Source: an uncultured Desulfobacterales bacterium
GTDB taxonomy: Bacteria > Desulfobacterota > Desulfobacteria > Desulfobacterales > JAHEIW01
DNA length: 64,000 nt
Assembly: GCA_947259495.1 (NCBI GenBank)
Contig: CAMYLV010000031.1
Span: forward strand, 1 to 64,000
Reading direction: 5' to 3'
Shown here: piece after piece, positions 39,087-49,428 of the stretch
Numbering within the stretch: the stretch's first letter is position 1
Layout of the letters: each line of letters begins with the position of its first letter
Program-made: the position numbers and the translations under genes
The notes under the pieces: generated by a model
What the model was told of the DNA's origin: nothing
Database searches by the model: none
The model's input: the letters and a program-made list of their open reading frames with translations, nothing else

Positions 39087-41141
39087 TTAATGGGATTTAG
39101 GTTCGATATTTACCGGGACCACTTTTAACGCCGGCATCCTGGCCTGCGGGTCCAGTGGGACCGCACTCATTAATGAATTTAAATTGGGTTTGTTAAAATG
39201 AATGGGTGCAAAAAGGTAGCCGGCTGGAACCGCTTTGCTGATCTTTAGCTTGAGTATTACCGTTCCGTAGGGACTGGTGACTCGAACGATGTCATCTTCG
39301 GAAAGGTCTGTCTTTTTTGCATCTGTGGCGTTGATTTCAATGTAGGATTCGTTACATACGCGCATTAATTTTTTTGAGCGCCGCGTCATTTCACCGGTAT
39401 TGAAATGTTCCAGCAAACGCCCGGTTATCAGAACATATGGGTAATCGGAAGTCGGTTCCATTAGATTTTCTGGGGACGGTGCGGGCATAAAGCGCGCGCG
39501 CCGGTCGCGAAAGGTAAAACCGTCTTCGTACAGACGCGGTGTTCCGGGATGATGTTCATCATAGCAGGGCCAGAAGATGCCGGCTGCATTTTTTAAGCGG
39601 CCGTATGTAATACCGTTGAAAATTGGAGCGGCCTGCCGAATTTCCTCCCAGATGTCCTCCGATGAGCTGTAATTCCAATCGTGGCCCATTGATTTTGCCA
39701 GCGCCTGCAGGATCTGCCAGTCCGCTTTTACTTTACCAGGAGGTTTGAGACCGCTGGCGGTATACTGAACGCGCCTGGCGGCGTTGGTAAACGTGCCTTC
39801 TTTTTCTCCAACCACCGCCGCCGGTAAGAATATGTCAGCGTATTGAGAGGTCTCGGTCGGGAAAATATCCTGTATGATCAATAAATCAAGGCGTTGCATC
39901 ATCCAGGAGACGAAGGTGGATTGGGGCTCGGACATCACCGGGTTTTCGCCGATGACATACAGGGCCTTAATTTTTCCGGTGGCAACCTCATGAATCATCT
40001 CCGGTGCCGCCAGACCGGGTTCGGTTGGGATGACAGCATCCCAGATCGCCCCGGTATGCAGGCGGGCAGCCGCATCGTCGACCATCATATGTCCGGGCAG
40101 CAGATTCGGCAGCGCCCCCATGTCGCAGGCGCCCTGGACATTATTCTGGCCCCTCAGAGGCGAAACACCGCAACCCGGTTTGCCGATATTGCCTGTCAGC
40201 AAAACCATATTCACCAGGGCCGCAACGTTATCGGTGCCGTGCGCATGCTGGGTCAGACCCATGCCCCAGATGAAGGTGGTTTTTTTGGCGTGAATCAGTT
40301 CGGCGGCTTTTTCAAGATCCTGACGCGCGACACCGGAGCGGGCGCAGCAATGGTCTATGTCGACACTCTCCAGCGATTTTATGTAGGCCTCGAAGCCGAT
40401 GGTGTGATGCCGACAAAAGTTTTCATCATGCCATCCGCGGGTATAAATTATTTTGGACAGGGCATTGATCCAGCAAATATCCGTGCCCGGCCGGGGGCTG
40501 AGGTGAATGTCGGTGTACTTGATTAAATCCGTCTCCCGGGGGTCTGCCAGAATGAAGTTGATTCCCCGTTTTTTCACGTTTTTGCGCAGGCGCATCCAGA
40601 TGACGGGGTGCGTAGCTGTCGTATGGGCGCCGACGAGGACAACGGTTTCGGTAACATCATAATCCGCTAAAAATGTGCTGACAGCGCCAAAACCGAGCTG
40701 CTTTCTGAGCGCAGCCTCGGTGGGTCCGTGACACAGCCGGGCACAGTTGTCGACATTATTATTGCCGATAACGTCCCGCTGGAATTTTTGGCTCAGATAG
40801 GCTTCTTCATTGAGAATTTTCCCGCTGCACAGCAGACCCACACTGTGCCGGCCGTATTTATTAATAACCTGCTGCAATTTTACGGCAGCTGCACCGATAG
40901 CCTCCTCCCACGAGCATTTTTTCAGCTTTCCCTTTTTGCGGATCAGCGGGTATAGTGTTCGCTCCTTGCTGGTGACAAGCTCATGTACAGAAAGCCCTTT
41001 AATGCAAAGGTATTTACCGTTGAGCTCTTGATTGCGTCCGGCAGAACTGCTCTTTGTCGGAATCCCGTTTTCATCCAGGGTCAGCTCCAGGTTACAGCCC
41101 ACCCCACAATAAGGGCATACAATTGGTATGGGTTCAGGCAT
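39087..41141 (-). CDS. Formate dehydrogenase-type molybdopterin oxidoreductase, cysteine form
   Basis: 684 residues. C9, C12, C16 and C46 bind an N-terminal [4Fe-4S] cluster. The active-site segment NCARLCHGP places cysteine at residue 137 where other FDHs have selenocysteine, followed by the conserved histidine. Other signatures: WGMGLTQHAHGTDNV, GNIGKPGCGVSPLRGQNNVQG, GENPVMSEP. It oxidises formate or reduces CO2 with Mo/W-bis-MGD. No beta or gamma subunit gene is adjacent and there is no Tat signal, so it is cytoplasmic. AAAGGA precedes the ATG. Confidence 0.9.
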   Translation of the reverse strand: MPEPIPIVCPYCGVGCNLELTLDENGIPTKSSSAGRNQELNGKYLCIKGLSVHELVTSKERTLYPLIRKKGKLKKCSWEEAIGAAAVKLQQVINKYGRHSVGLLCSGKILNEEAYLSQKFQRDVIGNNNVDNCARLCHGPTEAALRKQLGFGAVSTFLADYDVTETVVLVGAHTTATHPVIWMRLRKNVKKRGINFILADPRETDLIKYTDIHLSPRPGTDICWINALSKIIYTRGWHDENFCRHHTIGFEAYIKSLESVDIDHCCARSGVARQDLEKAAELIHAKKTTFIWGMGLTQHAHGTDNVAALVNMVLLTGNIGKPGCGVSPLRGQNNVQGACDMGALPNLLPGHMMVDDAAARLHTGAIWDAVIPTEPGLAAPEMIHEVATGKIKALYVIGENPVMSEPQSTFVSWMMQRLDLLIIQDIFPTETSQYADIFLPAAVVGEKEGTFTNAARRVQYTASGLKPPGKVKADWQILQALAKSMGHDWNYSSSEDIWEEIRQAAPIFNGITYGRLKNAAGIFWPCYDEHHPGTPRLYEDGFTFRDRRARFMPAPSPENLMEPTSDYPYVLITGRLLEHFNTGEMTRRSKKLMRVCNESYIEINATDAKKTDLSEDDIVRVTSPYGTVILKLKISKAVPAGYLFAPIHFNKPNLNSLMSAVPLDPQARMPALKVVPVNIEPKSH

Positions 41142-41232
41142 TTTTTTCCTTTTTCTAAATTAAGATGTGCGAATAATAGAGAAGCTCTATAATTTGTAGT
41201 CAATCATCTATACGGGTTTGCCTGTTGAGCCG

Positions 41233-41338
41233 ATTATACCGTTTTCCATAATAATGTTCCGGAATAAGGAAGTGTGGCATAAGGGGTTGTAGAAAAATAC
41301 GTTTGAATACCGGAACGCTTTTTTGACAACCCCTATAA
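41233..41338 (+). repeat. Copy of the ~107-bp dispersed palindromic repeat
   Basis: ATTATACCG at the left end and CCCTATAAG at the right; the central stem pairs AAGGGGTTGTAGAAAAA with TTTTTTGACAACCCCT. It lies between the starts and stops of fdh and pgi and takes up much of that 315-bp gap. Confidence 0.82.
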
Positions 41339-41455
41339 GCCAGCCGAAGGTCCCCGTAAAACGGGATTAAGCCCCTTGAAAGAGGAAAACTATCGGACAT
41401 TGTTTTTACCGGCAAACGGGCCAACGGGTAACGGGCTCAACCTATGAGATAGGTT

Positions 41456-43108
41456 CTAGTGTCTCATCTTCTTGTAGGCGTTAATCAGCCCGTTTGTGGA
41501 ACTATCATGGGTATCCACCGGTTTATCGTCTCTTAGCTCGGGTAATATTTTTTGGGCCAGCTGTTTACCGAGCTCAACGCCCCATTGATCGAAACTGAAG
41601 ATGTTCCAGATTACCCCCTGGACGAAAATTTTATGCTCGTACATGGCAATTAGACTTCCCAGGACCCTGGGGGTGAGTTTCCTGAAAAGAATGGAGTTAG
41701 TCGGACGATTGCCCTCAAAAATTTTATGGGGCAGCAATTTTTGAATGTCTTCATCGCTCCTTCCGTTTTTTTCCAACTCCGCGATCACCTCTGTTTCAGT
41801 TCTTCCATTCAGAAGTGCTTCGGTCTGGGCGAAGAAATTCGACAATAAAATCTGATGATGTTCACCAATAGGGTTTTGGCTGATGGCCGGTGCCAGAAAA
41901 TCGGCTGGGATTAATCTGGTGCCCTGATGAATGAGCTGGTAAAAGGCATGCTGGCCGTTGGTTCCCGGTTCACCCCAGATTATCGGTCCGGTCTGGTAAT
42001 CGGCTTTTTTACCCTTGCGATCAATCGATTTGCCGTTGCTTTCCATGTTGCCCTGCTGGAAATAGGCCGGAAATCGATGCATGTATTGATCATAGGGCAG
42101 GATGGCTTCGGTTTGGGCCCCGAAAAAATTATTATACCAGATGCCGATCAAGGCCAGTATCACCGGGATGTTTTTGTCAAAAGGCGCTGACCTAAAATGC
42201 TGATCCATTTCAAAAGCGCCCTGCAGAAGTGCAACGAAGTTTTTGTATCCGATGGTGCATGCGATCGACAAACCGATGGCCGACCACAGGGAATAGCGTC
42301 CACCCACCCAATCCCAGAAAACAAACATGTTTTCTTTGTCGATGCCGAATTTTTCGACCGCATCAGCGTTGGTTGAAATCGCCACAAAGTGGCGGGCGAC
42401 GTGCTGCTGATCCCGGGCCGTATCTAAAAACCAGCGTCTGGCGGAAAATGCATTGGTCATGGTCTCCTGGGTGGTAAAAGTTTTGGAGGCAATCATAAAC
42501 AGGGTGGTTTGCGGATTCAAGCCTCTCAGCGTCTCCGTTATGTGGGTTCCATCCACATTTGAAACAAAACGAACGCATATGTTTTCTTTGGCGTAAGGTC
42601 GCAATGCCTCGTTGACCATAAGCGGTCCCAGGTCAGAGCCACCAATGCCGATATTGACGATATCGGTGATCTTTTTGCCGGTATATCCCTGCCAATCTCC
42701 TGAAATCACCCGGGTGGAAAAACCTTCTATTTGATCTAAAACCTTGTTGACTTGAGGCATCACATCCTGGCCATTGACCTGAATCGGGGTGTTTTCCCTG
42801 TTGCGTAAGGCAATATGCAGGACAGCACGATTTTCGGTTTCATTAATCCGTTCTCCGTCAAACATATTGTCAATCGCTTCTTTTACACGGCATTCTTCAG
42901 CTAAGGCGATTAAGTGCTTGAGGGTTTCTGCTGTAATCCTGTTTTTGGAATAATCGACAATCATATCTTTGATGCGGATGGAAAATTGATCAAACCTCCG
43001 GGGGTCTTCGGCAAAGAGATCTCGCATGTGAAGGGTTTTCGATTTTTCGTAATGGCGGCGGAGGTTTTGCCAGCTTTTAGTTGTCGTCGGGTTCATTTTG
43101 GTAAGCAT
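41456..43108 (-). CDS. pgi: Glucose-6-phosphate isomerase
   Basis: 550 residues. [44 protein letters not shown] and [18 protein letters not shown] are family signatures; the catalytic glutamate and histidine lie in the last two. It interconverts glucose 6-phosphate and fructose 6-phosphate. AGGGAG stands 8 bases before the ATG. A dispersed palindromic repeat lies on each side of the gene. Confidence 0.97.
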   Translation of the reverse strand: MLTKMNPTTTKSWQNLRRHYEKSKTLHMRDLFAEDPRRFDQFSIRIKDMIVDYSKNRITAETLKHLIALAEECRVKEAIDNMFDGERINETENRAVLHIALRNRENTPIQVNGQDVMPQVNKVLDQIEGFSTRVISGDWQGYTGKKITDIVNIGIGGSDLGPLMVNEALRPYAKENICVRFVSNVDGTHITETLRGLNPQTTLFMIASKTFTTQETMTNAFSARRWFLDTARDQQHVARHFVAISTNADAVEKFGIDKENMFVFWDWVGGRYSLWSAIGLSIACTIGYKNFVALLQGAFEMDQHFRSAPFDKNIPVILALIGIWYNNFFGAQTEAILPYDQYMHRFPAYFQQGNMESNGKSIDRKGKKADYQTGPIIWGEPGTNGQHAFYQLIHQGTRLIPADFLAPAISQNPIGEHHQILLSNFFAQTEALLNGRTETEVIAELEKNGRSDEDIQKLLPHKIFEGNRPTNSILFRKLTPRVLGSLIAMYEHKIFVQGVIWNIFSFDQWGVELGKQLAQKILPELRDDKPVDTHDSSTNGLINAYKKMRH

Positions 43109-43182
43109 GTCGACATCTCCCTGGGGCGCGTAATTGGCTTATCATAATACTTCTTTTTGCTTTAACAAGTCGGCCCAGTCTC

Positions 43183-43290
43183 TTTATACCGCTTTTCATA
43201 ATAATGTTCCGGATTGCGGAATTGGGGTATAAGTGGTTGTAGAAAAAAACGTTGGCATAACGAAGCGTTTTTTTGACAACCACTATAAAT
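43183..43290 (+). repeat. Copy of the ~107-bp dispersed palindromic repeat
   Basis: TTTATACCGCTTTTCAT at the left end and CACTATAAAT at the right; the stem pairs AGTGGTTGTAGAAAAAAACG with CGTTTTTTTGACAACCACT. The G-to-T change in the left arm is matched by C-to-A in the right arm relative to other copies. It lies in the divergent promoter region between pgi and pgl. Confidence 0.83.
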
Positions 43291-43381
43291 TGCAAAGCGA
43301 CAATTAAAGTCTTACTTTTAACTGGTGCGAAACTTTAGCGGTCATGCCCACCTATGAAACCGGGTCATAACTCGTCTGGTG

Positions 43382-44164
43382 ATGATGAATTCAAAAAATC
43401 AAAAAATTAAAATTGTCGCCGATGCCGAAGCCATGGGCAGAGCGGCGGCTGAAACACTTGTTAAACACATATCGGAATCATTACAAACACGCGATGTTTA
43501 TAGCATCGCTTTGTCCGGCGGTTCCACACCGCGCAGGCTGTACAGGTTGCTGGCCGGTGATAGCGAGCTGCGCGGAAAGATTCCCTGGAAGCGGGTCCAT
43601 TTTTTCTGGGGCGATGAGCGCCACGTTCCACCGGACCATCCGGACAGCAACTATCATATGGCCTTTGAAGCCATGTTATCCCGGATTCCCGTTCCGCCGG
43701 CCAACATTCACCGCATCCACGCTGAAGACCCCGATGCCGACCAAGCGGCAGGGGATTATGTCCGGGACATCCGCCGGTTCTTTGACATCGCAAGCGGCGA
43801 GATACCGCGCTTTAATTGTGTTTTGCTGGGCATGGGGTCGGATGGTCACACCGCGTCACTATTTCCCGGATCCCCGGCCCTCGGTGAACAAAAACGCCTG
43901 GTGGTGGCCAACTGGGTTGAAAAATTTCAATCGTATCGGATCACCCTGACCGTTTCGGTCTTTAACAACGCAGATCTGATTCTGTTTTTGGTCAGCGGCA
44001 AACAGAAAGCGGATGCGCTCCAGGCGGTGCTGGAGGGTGATTGGGCACCCGACCGCTATCCCGCGCAGCGGATTCAACCGAAGCATGGAAGCATGCTGTG
44101 GTTTTTAGACCGACCGGCGACAAAGCGCCTGGATGTCAATCGACGTGGGCCGCAATTAGATTGA
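43382..44164 (+). CDS. pgl: 6-phosphogluconolactonase
   Basis: 260 residues. SIALSGGSTPRRLYRLL, WKRVHFFWGDERHVPPDHPDSNY and GMGSDGHTASLFPGSPAL are signatures of the DevB/Pgl family. It hydrolyses 6-phosphogluconolactone in the oxidative pentose phosphate or Entner-Doudoroff route. The start is uncertain between GTG 43379, ATG 43382 and ATG 43385. The gene is the only plus-strand member of this sugar block and stands opposite pgi. Confidence 0.92.
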   Translation: MMNSKNQKIKIVADAEAMGRAAAETLVKHISESLQTRDVYSIALSGGSTPRRLYRLLAGDSELRGKIPWKRVHFFWGDERHVPPDHPDSNYHMAFEAMLSRIPVPPANIHRIHAEDPDADQAAGDYVRDIRRFFDIASGEIPRFNCVLLGMGSDGHTASLFPGSPALGEQKRLVVANWVEKFQSYRITLTVSVFNNADLILFLVSGKQKADALQAVLEGDWAPDRYPAQRIQPKHGSMLWFLDRPATKRLDVNRRGPQLD

Positions 44165-44174
44165 ATGTCTACTT

Positions 44175-45512
44175 TCAGCTGCCGATCAGCAGTATATACA
44201 TATCCATCACATTTGTGCGGGTGGGCCCCGTTATGACCAGGTCTTCCAGCTCCTGAAAAAAGCGATAGGAATCATTGCGCCGAAGAAAATCTTTAGAATC
44301 CAGGTCTTTTGCCCGCGCCCGCGCCACCGTATTGCCGTCGGCAATCGCCCCGGCGGCATCCGTCGGGCCGTCGGTTCCGTCTGTGCCGCCGCTCAACACG
44401 ACGATTTTGTCCAATTCCGATATCGCCAGGGCAGATGCCAGGGCAAATTCCTGATTGCGGCCGCCGCGTCCATCGCCTTTGAGGGTCACCGTGGTTTCAC
44501 CGCCGGCAAGTACACATAACGGCGGTGCCAACGGGTTCTGCGAGTCCCGGACTTCCCTGGCAATGGCCGCGTAAAATTTGGCCACTTCGCGGGCTTCACC
44601 CTCGACTTTAGACGAAAGAATCAAGGGGCGATATCCGAGTTTTTGCGCTTCCCGGCCGGCGGCCAGCAATGCCTGCAGGTTGTTTCCCACCAAAACTTGA
44701 GAGCATTTGCCAAAGATCGTGTCACCCGGTTTCGGTGTATCTGCTGTTTGACCGGCTGCTCCTTTTTCAATATGCTTGCGAACAGATGGTGCCAGCTGGT
44801 CCCAGATGCCGTGACCTTTTAGGATCCTCTCGGCGTCCTGAAACGTGCTGGAATCGGGCACCGTCGGACCCGATGCAATCACATCCAGATCATCGCCCAC
44901 GACATCAGAAAGAATCAGACTGGTAACGGTCGCCGGGCCGGCCTTTTGGGCCAGTCGGCCGCCTTTGGCGCGCGAGAGGTGTTTGCGGACGGTATTAAAT
45001 TCGTGGATAGTAGCACCACAGGCCAACAAAAGTTTGGTGGCATTCTGTTTGTCGGCAAGTGATATTCCCTGAACCGGTGCAATTAAAAGCGCGGAGCCCC
45101 CGCCGGAGATCAGACAGATGACCAGGTCGCGCTCGGCCGCTTTTTCAACCAGCGCAAGGATTTCCTCCGTACCCGCAACACCGCGCTCATCGGGAACCGG
45201 ATGGCTGGCCTCACAGACCTTGATTTTTTTGAGCGGCAGACCGTGCTCATCTTTGACAACGATAACACCGTCGGAAATACGGTTTCCTAAAAGATCTTCC
45301 ATCGCTTTTGCCATGGGCGCAACGGCTTTTCCGGCGCCGACGATCAGAATACGATCATAATCTTTAAGATTGAACTGCCGGTCACCGATAAAAAGAAGAT
45401 CTTCTTCTATTCTGGTGTGACGTTTAATAGCTTCCACCGGATCTACAGCCTGCAACCCGGCTTTAAAAATCTGCATGGCGTGCTCTCGTATCTTTCCGAT
45501 ATTTGAACTCAT
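44175..45512 (-). CDS. Glycerate 2-kinase (MOFRL family)
   Basis: 445 residues from the ATG at 45512. N-terminal DUF4147 domain (ILIVGAGKAVAPMAKAMEDLL; CLISGGGSALLIAPV) and C-terminal MOFRL domain (GGETTVTLKGDGRGGRNQEFALA; GTDGTDGPTDAAGAI). It makes 2-phosphoglycerate from glycerate. The stop is 10 bp from the pgl stop (convergent). It follows pyk on the same strand. An upstream 15-codon extension is not supported by a ribosome site. Confidence 0.92.
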   Translation of the reverse strand: MSSNIGKIREHAMQIFKAGLQAVDPVEAIKRHTRIEEDLLFIGDRQFNLKDYDRILIVGAGKAVAPMAKAMEDLLGNRISDGVIVVKDEHGLPLKKIKVCEASHPVPDERGVAGTEEILALVEKAAERDLVICLISGGGSALLIAPVQGISLADKQNATKLLLACGATIHEFNTVRKHLSRAKGGRLAQKAGPATVTSLILSDVVGDDLDVIASGPTVPDSSTFQDAERILKGHGIWDQLAPSVRKHIEKGAAGQTADTPKPGDTIFGKCSQVLVGNNLQALLAAGREAQKLGYRPLILSSKVEGEAREVAKFYAAIAREVRDSQNPLAPPLCVLAGGETTVTLKGDGRGGRNQEFALASALAISELDKIVVLSGGTDGTDGPTDAAGAIADGNTVARARAKDLDSKDFLRRNDSYRFFQELEDLVITGPTRTNVMDMYILLIGS

Positions 45513-45588
45513 AGCCTTCTCCGGTTCTAACCAATAAAACCAATTTAACAAATTCAACCAATTAACGAAAAGCGCCAGAGGCGCTTTA

Positions 45589-47019
45589 TTATGTCCGGCT
45601 CAGATCCAGTATCTCCATGCGGTTATTGCGATAAGGATGCTTTCCTGAAGGCCCTTCGGTCAACACGACCAGGTTGCCTACTTCCCCGATGATTTGCAGC
45701 CATTGGCGAGCCCACTGTTTCCAGTCATCCGGATGCTCCGGCTCGCAGAGCGGCAGTACTCCGTAAGAAAACAGCAAATCCTGACATGTTTTTTCGTGGC
45801 GGCTGACCGCCGTAATCCAGACCGGAATTCTGAAGCGCGTGATGCTTCTGGCCATTGCTCCGCTGCGGGTGGGCACGATGACCGTTGGAGGCGTGATACG
45901 TTCGAGCGTCGTTTCAACACATAATGCAATCAAATCTGCCAGATGGACATCATCGTTTCGCCGGCGCGATACCAGTTTTCCTTTTATGGGATTGACGGTG
46001 CGATACGGTTCGGTAGCTGCTGCAATTCCAGCCAGCATGCTAGTTGCATGCACCGGATATTCGCCCACAGCCGATTCGCCGGACAGCATGACGCAATCGG
46101 TGCCGTCCAGGATGGCATTGGCCACATCAGTGGCCTCGGCCCGGGTGGGCCGCCGGCTGTGGGTCATGGACTCCAGCATCTGGGTGGCCGTAATCACCGG
46201 TTTGCCGGCCAGATTGGCTTTGAGCATAATATTCTTTTGCACAATGGCCATCTTCTCGATGGGAATTTCGACCCCCAGATCGCCCCGGGCAATCATGATA
46301 CCGTCGGCTGCATCCAGGATGTCATCGATATGGTTGCGCGCCCCGATGCGCTCGATCTTAGCGATTATGAAAGGATCGTGGCCCAGGTCTTTGGCGGCTT
46401 TGCGAACAGTTATGATGTCTTCGGCTGTCTCCACAAACGACTGGCTGACGGCATCCACGCCATTTTGCACGGCAAATTTCAGGCATTCATGATCTCGATC
46501 CGTAAATGCATTGATACCGAGGTCGATATCCGGTAAATTCAATCCCTTGCGGGAGCGCAGGATACCACCTACGATCACCTTGCACCGGACCTCCCGGCCC
46601 GTCACTTCTATGACTTCAAGCTCGACCAGGCCATCATTTAAAAACAATTTGTCTTTCGGTTTGACGGCTTCGGGCAGCCGTGAAAAGCTAACCGATACGC
46701 GCGTCTGATTGCCGACAATGTCTTCGGTGGTCAAGTTGAAGGGGTCATCAGATTCTAATTCAATGGGCTCCGCTTCAAACTCGCCGATGCGTATTTTGGG
46801 GCCGGGCAGATCGGCCATGATGGTCACGCGCCTTTCGACTACTTTGGATGCGGCGCGAATTTTTTGAATGGTCTCCCCGTGGCTTGCAAAATCACCGTGA
46901 GAAAAATTAAGCCGGGCAACATTCATGCCGGCACGGATCATTTTTTCCAAAACTTCCTGGGAATCCGAGGCCGGCCCGATGGTGCAGACTATTTTGGTTT
47001 TATTGGCAGGGAAGGGCAT
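45589..47019 (-). CDS. pyk: Pyruvate kinase
   Basis: 476 residues. Active-site motifs: RLNFSHGDFASH, FIIAKIERIGARNHID, MIARGDLGVEIP and ITATQMLESMTHSRRPTRAE. The C-terminal regulatory domain is complete, with PTRSGAMARSITRFRIP. It converts PEP and ADP to pyruvate and ATP. Normal family length. It lies between the mutase and glycerate kinase genes. Confidence 0.97.
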   Translation of the reverse strand: MPFPANKTKIVCTIGPASDSQEVLEKMIRAGMNVARLNFSHGDFASHGETIQKIRAASKVVERRVTIMADLPGPKIRIGEFEAEPIELESDDPFNLTTEDIVGNQTRVSVSFSRLPEAVKPKDKLFLNDGLVELEVIEVTGREVRCKVIVGGILRSRKGLNLPDIDLGINAFTDRDHECLKFAVQNGVDAVSQSFVETAEDIITVRKAAKDLGHDPFIIAKIERIGARNHIDDILDAADGIMIARGDLGVEIPIEKMAIVQKNIMLKANLAGKPVITATQMLESMTHSRRPTRAEATDVANAILDGTDCVMLSGESAVGEYPVHATSMLAGIAAATEPYRTVNPIKGKLVSRRRNDDVHLADLIALCVETTLERITPPTVIVPTRSGAMARSITRFRIPVWITAVSRHEKTCQDLLFSYGVLPLCEPEHPDDWKQWARQWLQIIGEVGNLVVLTEGPSGKHPYRNNRMEILDLSRT

Positions 47020-47144
47020 AGATTTGTCTTCTCATGCACCAAGTGTTCATGAGGCTTAAGTGGATTTACAGTCTCTCACTCCTGTTTTCTGACCCCTGAC
47101 CTCTGTCATCTGTGGAAATAATGGTTTGACTCGATAAAATGTTA

Positions 47145-49268
47145 TTATTCTGTCAGACCCAAGTATTCCAATATCCCGATTTTATGTTTATCATGGAACG
47201 CCCTGTCTATCTTCTGGATGGGGTTGGCGCCCAGGAAATCCAGTAGATTCAACAATTTTTCTTTGCGTTCGTTTTCATCGGAAATGCGCTTCAGACCGGA
47301 GATTTCTTCTTCGATCTCAAAATATTTCATTTTATCATCGAGCGGCAGCTGCCAGAACAGTAAAAAACCCCTATCCGGAAAATCGACCTCCAGCAGTTTA
47401 TAGCAATACTGCATCACATTTTTTTCCAAGCTTTCACGGAGTTTAATAATTTTTTCCTTTTCCGGATCAATATTCTCCAGGTTAAAAGGTTTGCCGAACA
47501 CCTCGAAGTACATCTTAATTTTGGGTTCTGTTCCGGACGGCCGCACCGTCACCCGCATGCTGGTCGTATCCGGGGTATTGTCCATATGGAAGATCAGCAT
47601 ATTGCGAGCCGATGTGTCGGTGCGCGACAGGTGCGGCTGCGGCTCACCGTCCCTGCGGTCAATTTTTTGCTGGACGCTGAATTCTCCAAAGGCATCTATC
47701 CGGGTATCCCGCAGGTGATTCATGATCATCAATATTTGCTCCATACCCTTGGCGCCCAGTAATCTGATTTCGGTTAAGTAATTGTGGCAGTAGCCGTAGC
47801 GGGAATAAATTTCGGCCAGGTCATCCAAAAGCGATTTATTTTTGTTTTTCAGCTCGGCCGCATGTTCGCCGATCCACACTGCAGCACAGGCGGCATCTTT
47901 ATCCCGGGCGTAATTGCCCATCAGATATCCGTGGCTTTCTTCGGTACCCAAAATAAAATGATCGATTTGATTTTCTGCTTCAATTTTATTCATGAGGTTA
48001 CCGATATATTTGAATCCGACGAGCAAATCGCCGATACAGCGGATGCCATTTTCAGCAGCTATTTTTTGAATCAATGAAGTGGTGACATCGGTTTTGATGA
48101 TGACATTGTCCGGGTTGAGCCGACCCTGCGCTTTAAATTTTGAAATGGCATATTGCGCTAGAATGATGCCAATTTCATTGCCGCTTAAAAACTGCCAGGA
48201 GCCTTTGTGTCTGAGCATCACACCGATGCGATCCGCATCTGGATCGGTGCTGATCAAAATGTCGGCGTCCATTTTTTTGGCAAACGGCAGCGAGTGGTCA
48301 AAGGATTCAACGACTTCCGGATTGGGGATGTTGAAGGTGACATTTTCAAAAGCACCACTTAAATTGGAAGTTGTTGGATCAAGGGTGACGTCGAAACCGA
48401 GCTTTTTAAGGATCGGATAAACCGATGTTAAGCCCGTTCCATGCAGGGGGGAATAGACAATTTTTAAATTGCGTTCCTTGGAAAGCGATACCGGGCACAC
48501 CGCAGCATAGTAGGCCTCATCGACCGCATCTCCCACAATTTCGATGAGTCCCTGTGCTTTGGCTGTGTCGAACGGCAGGGTTTTGATTTCTTTGACATTC
48601 CGGGTGACCTCATCAACCAGGTTCTGATCATCCGGCGGTATCAGCTGACCGCCGTACTGATCATAGACCTTTTTGCCGTTGTCAGTCGGCAGATTGTGAC
48701 TGGCACTGAACATATCGCCGGAAATGGCCTTCAAATAGCGGATGCTAAAAGACAGCTGGGGCGTGCTGCGCGTCGCATCGTACATATGCACTTTGATTTG
48801 ATTGGCAACATAAACCTCGGCGGCGGCGATGGCAAGCTTGCGGCCGTCTAAATCTAGGACGGGATTGGGGGCCGAATCATCATAGACGCCCTTTTGAACA
48901 TATTTCCTGACATCGTATGTGAGCACAACGCCTCTTTTTTTGGCTTCATCGCCGAACATCTTGATCAGGTACTGGGAATGGCCCTGAGCGGAGGCCTGTA
49001 TGGTCCAGGTATTGATGCGGTTGGGACCGATACCCACCAGACCCCGGCGGCCGCCGGTACCAAAGGGGATGACCTGATAAAAAGCATCCAGCAAAAAATT
49101 CCAGCGGCTGTTTTCAATTAAATATTGAATCTGGTGAACATAATCGCTGAACATTTGATCCCTTAACCAGACCTCCAGCCATTTCAGGGCGGCGTCGACA
49201 TACTTTTCAGAAACATCCAGGGTATTGAAACCGTCTTTTGCTTTTGCGATCCATGTGTTGATATTCAT
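47145..49268 (-). CDS. Alpha-D-phosphohexomutase (phosphoglucomutase/phosphomannomutase family)
   Basis: 707 residues, about 100 more than usual because of an extra C-terminal region. The phosphoserine loop is in FSASHNLPTDNGKKVY (near residue 195); the metal loop is STDPDADRIGV (near 335); the sugar loop is LGTEESHGYLMGNYARDKDA (near 445); and the phosphate loop VRPSGTEPKIKMYFEV is near 595. It probably interconverts glucose 1-phosphate and glucose 6-phosphate. The extension is of unknown role. Confidence 0.92.
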   Translation of the reverse strand: MNINTWIAKAKDGFNTLDVSEKYVDAALKWLEVWLRDQMFSDYVHQIQYLIENSRWNFLLDAFYQVIPFGTGGRRGLVGIGPNRINTWTIQASAQGHSQYLIKMFGDEAKKRGVVLTYDVRKYVQKGVYDDSAPNPVLDLDGRKLAIAAAEVYVANQIKVHMYDATRSTPQLSFSIRYLKAISGDMFSASHNLPTDNGKKVYDQYGGQLIPPDDQNLVDEVTRNVKEIKTLPFDTAKAQGLIEIVGDAVDEAYYAAVCPVSLSKERNLKIVYSPLHGTGLTSVYPILKKLGFDVTLDPTTSNLSGAFENVTFNIPNPEVVESFDHSLPFAKKMDADILISTDPDADRIGVMLRHKGSWQFLSGNEIGIILAQYAISKFKAQGRLNPDNVIIKTDVTTSLIQKIAAENGIRCIGDLLVGFKYIGNLMNKIEAENQIDHFILGTEESHGYLMGNYARDKDAACAAVWIGEHAAELKNKNKSLLDDLAEIYSRYGYCHNYLTEIRLLGAKGMEQILMIMNHLRDTRIDAFGEFSVQQKIDRRDGEPQPHLSRTDTSARNMLIFHMDNTPDTTSMRVTVRPSGTEPKIKMYFEVFGKPFNLENIDPEKEKIIKLRESLEKNVMQYCYKLLEVDFPDRGFLLFWQLPLDDKMKYFEIEEEISGLKRISDENERKEKLLNLLDFLGANPIQKIDRAFHDKHKIGILEYLGLTE

Positions 49269-49428
49269 TTATCATCTTCCTTTAACCAATTTGTACAGTT
49301 CAGAAAAAGTCAGTGCACCAAACCCATCCGCAGTATTGGAGTGATGGAGTACTGGAGTATTCAAAAATACGCAACACCAAATGCAAATTTTTCTATTATA
49401 CTGCTTCATTATTTATCGGCTGAGTCTT

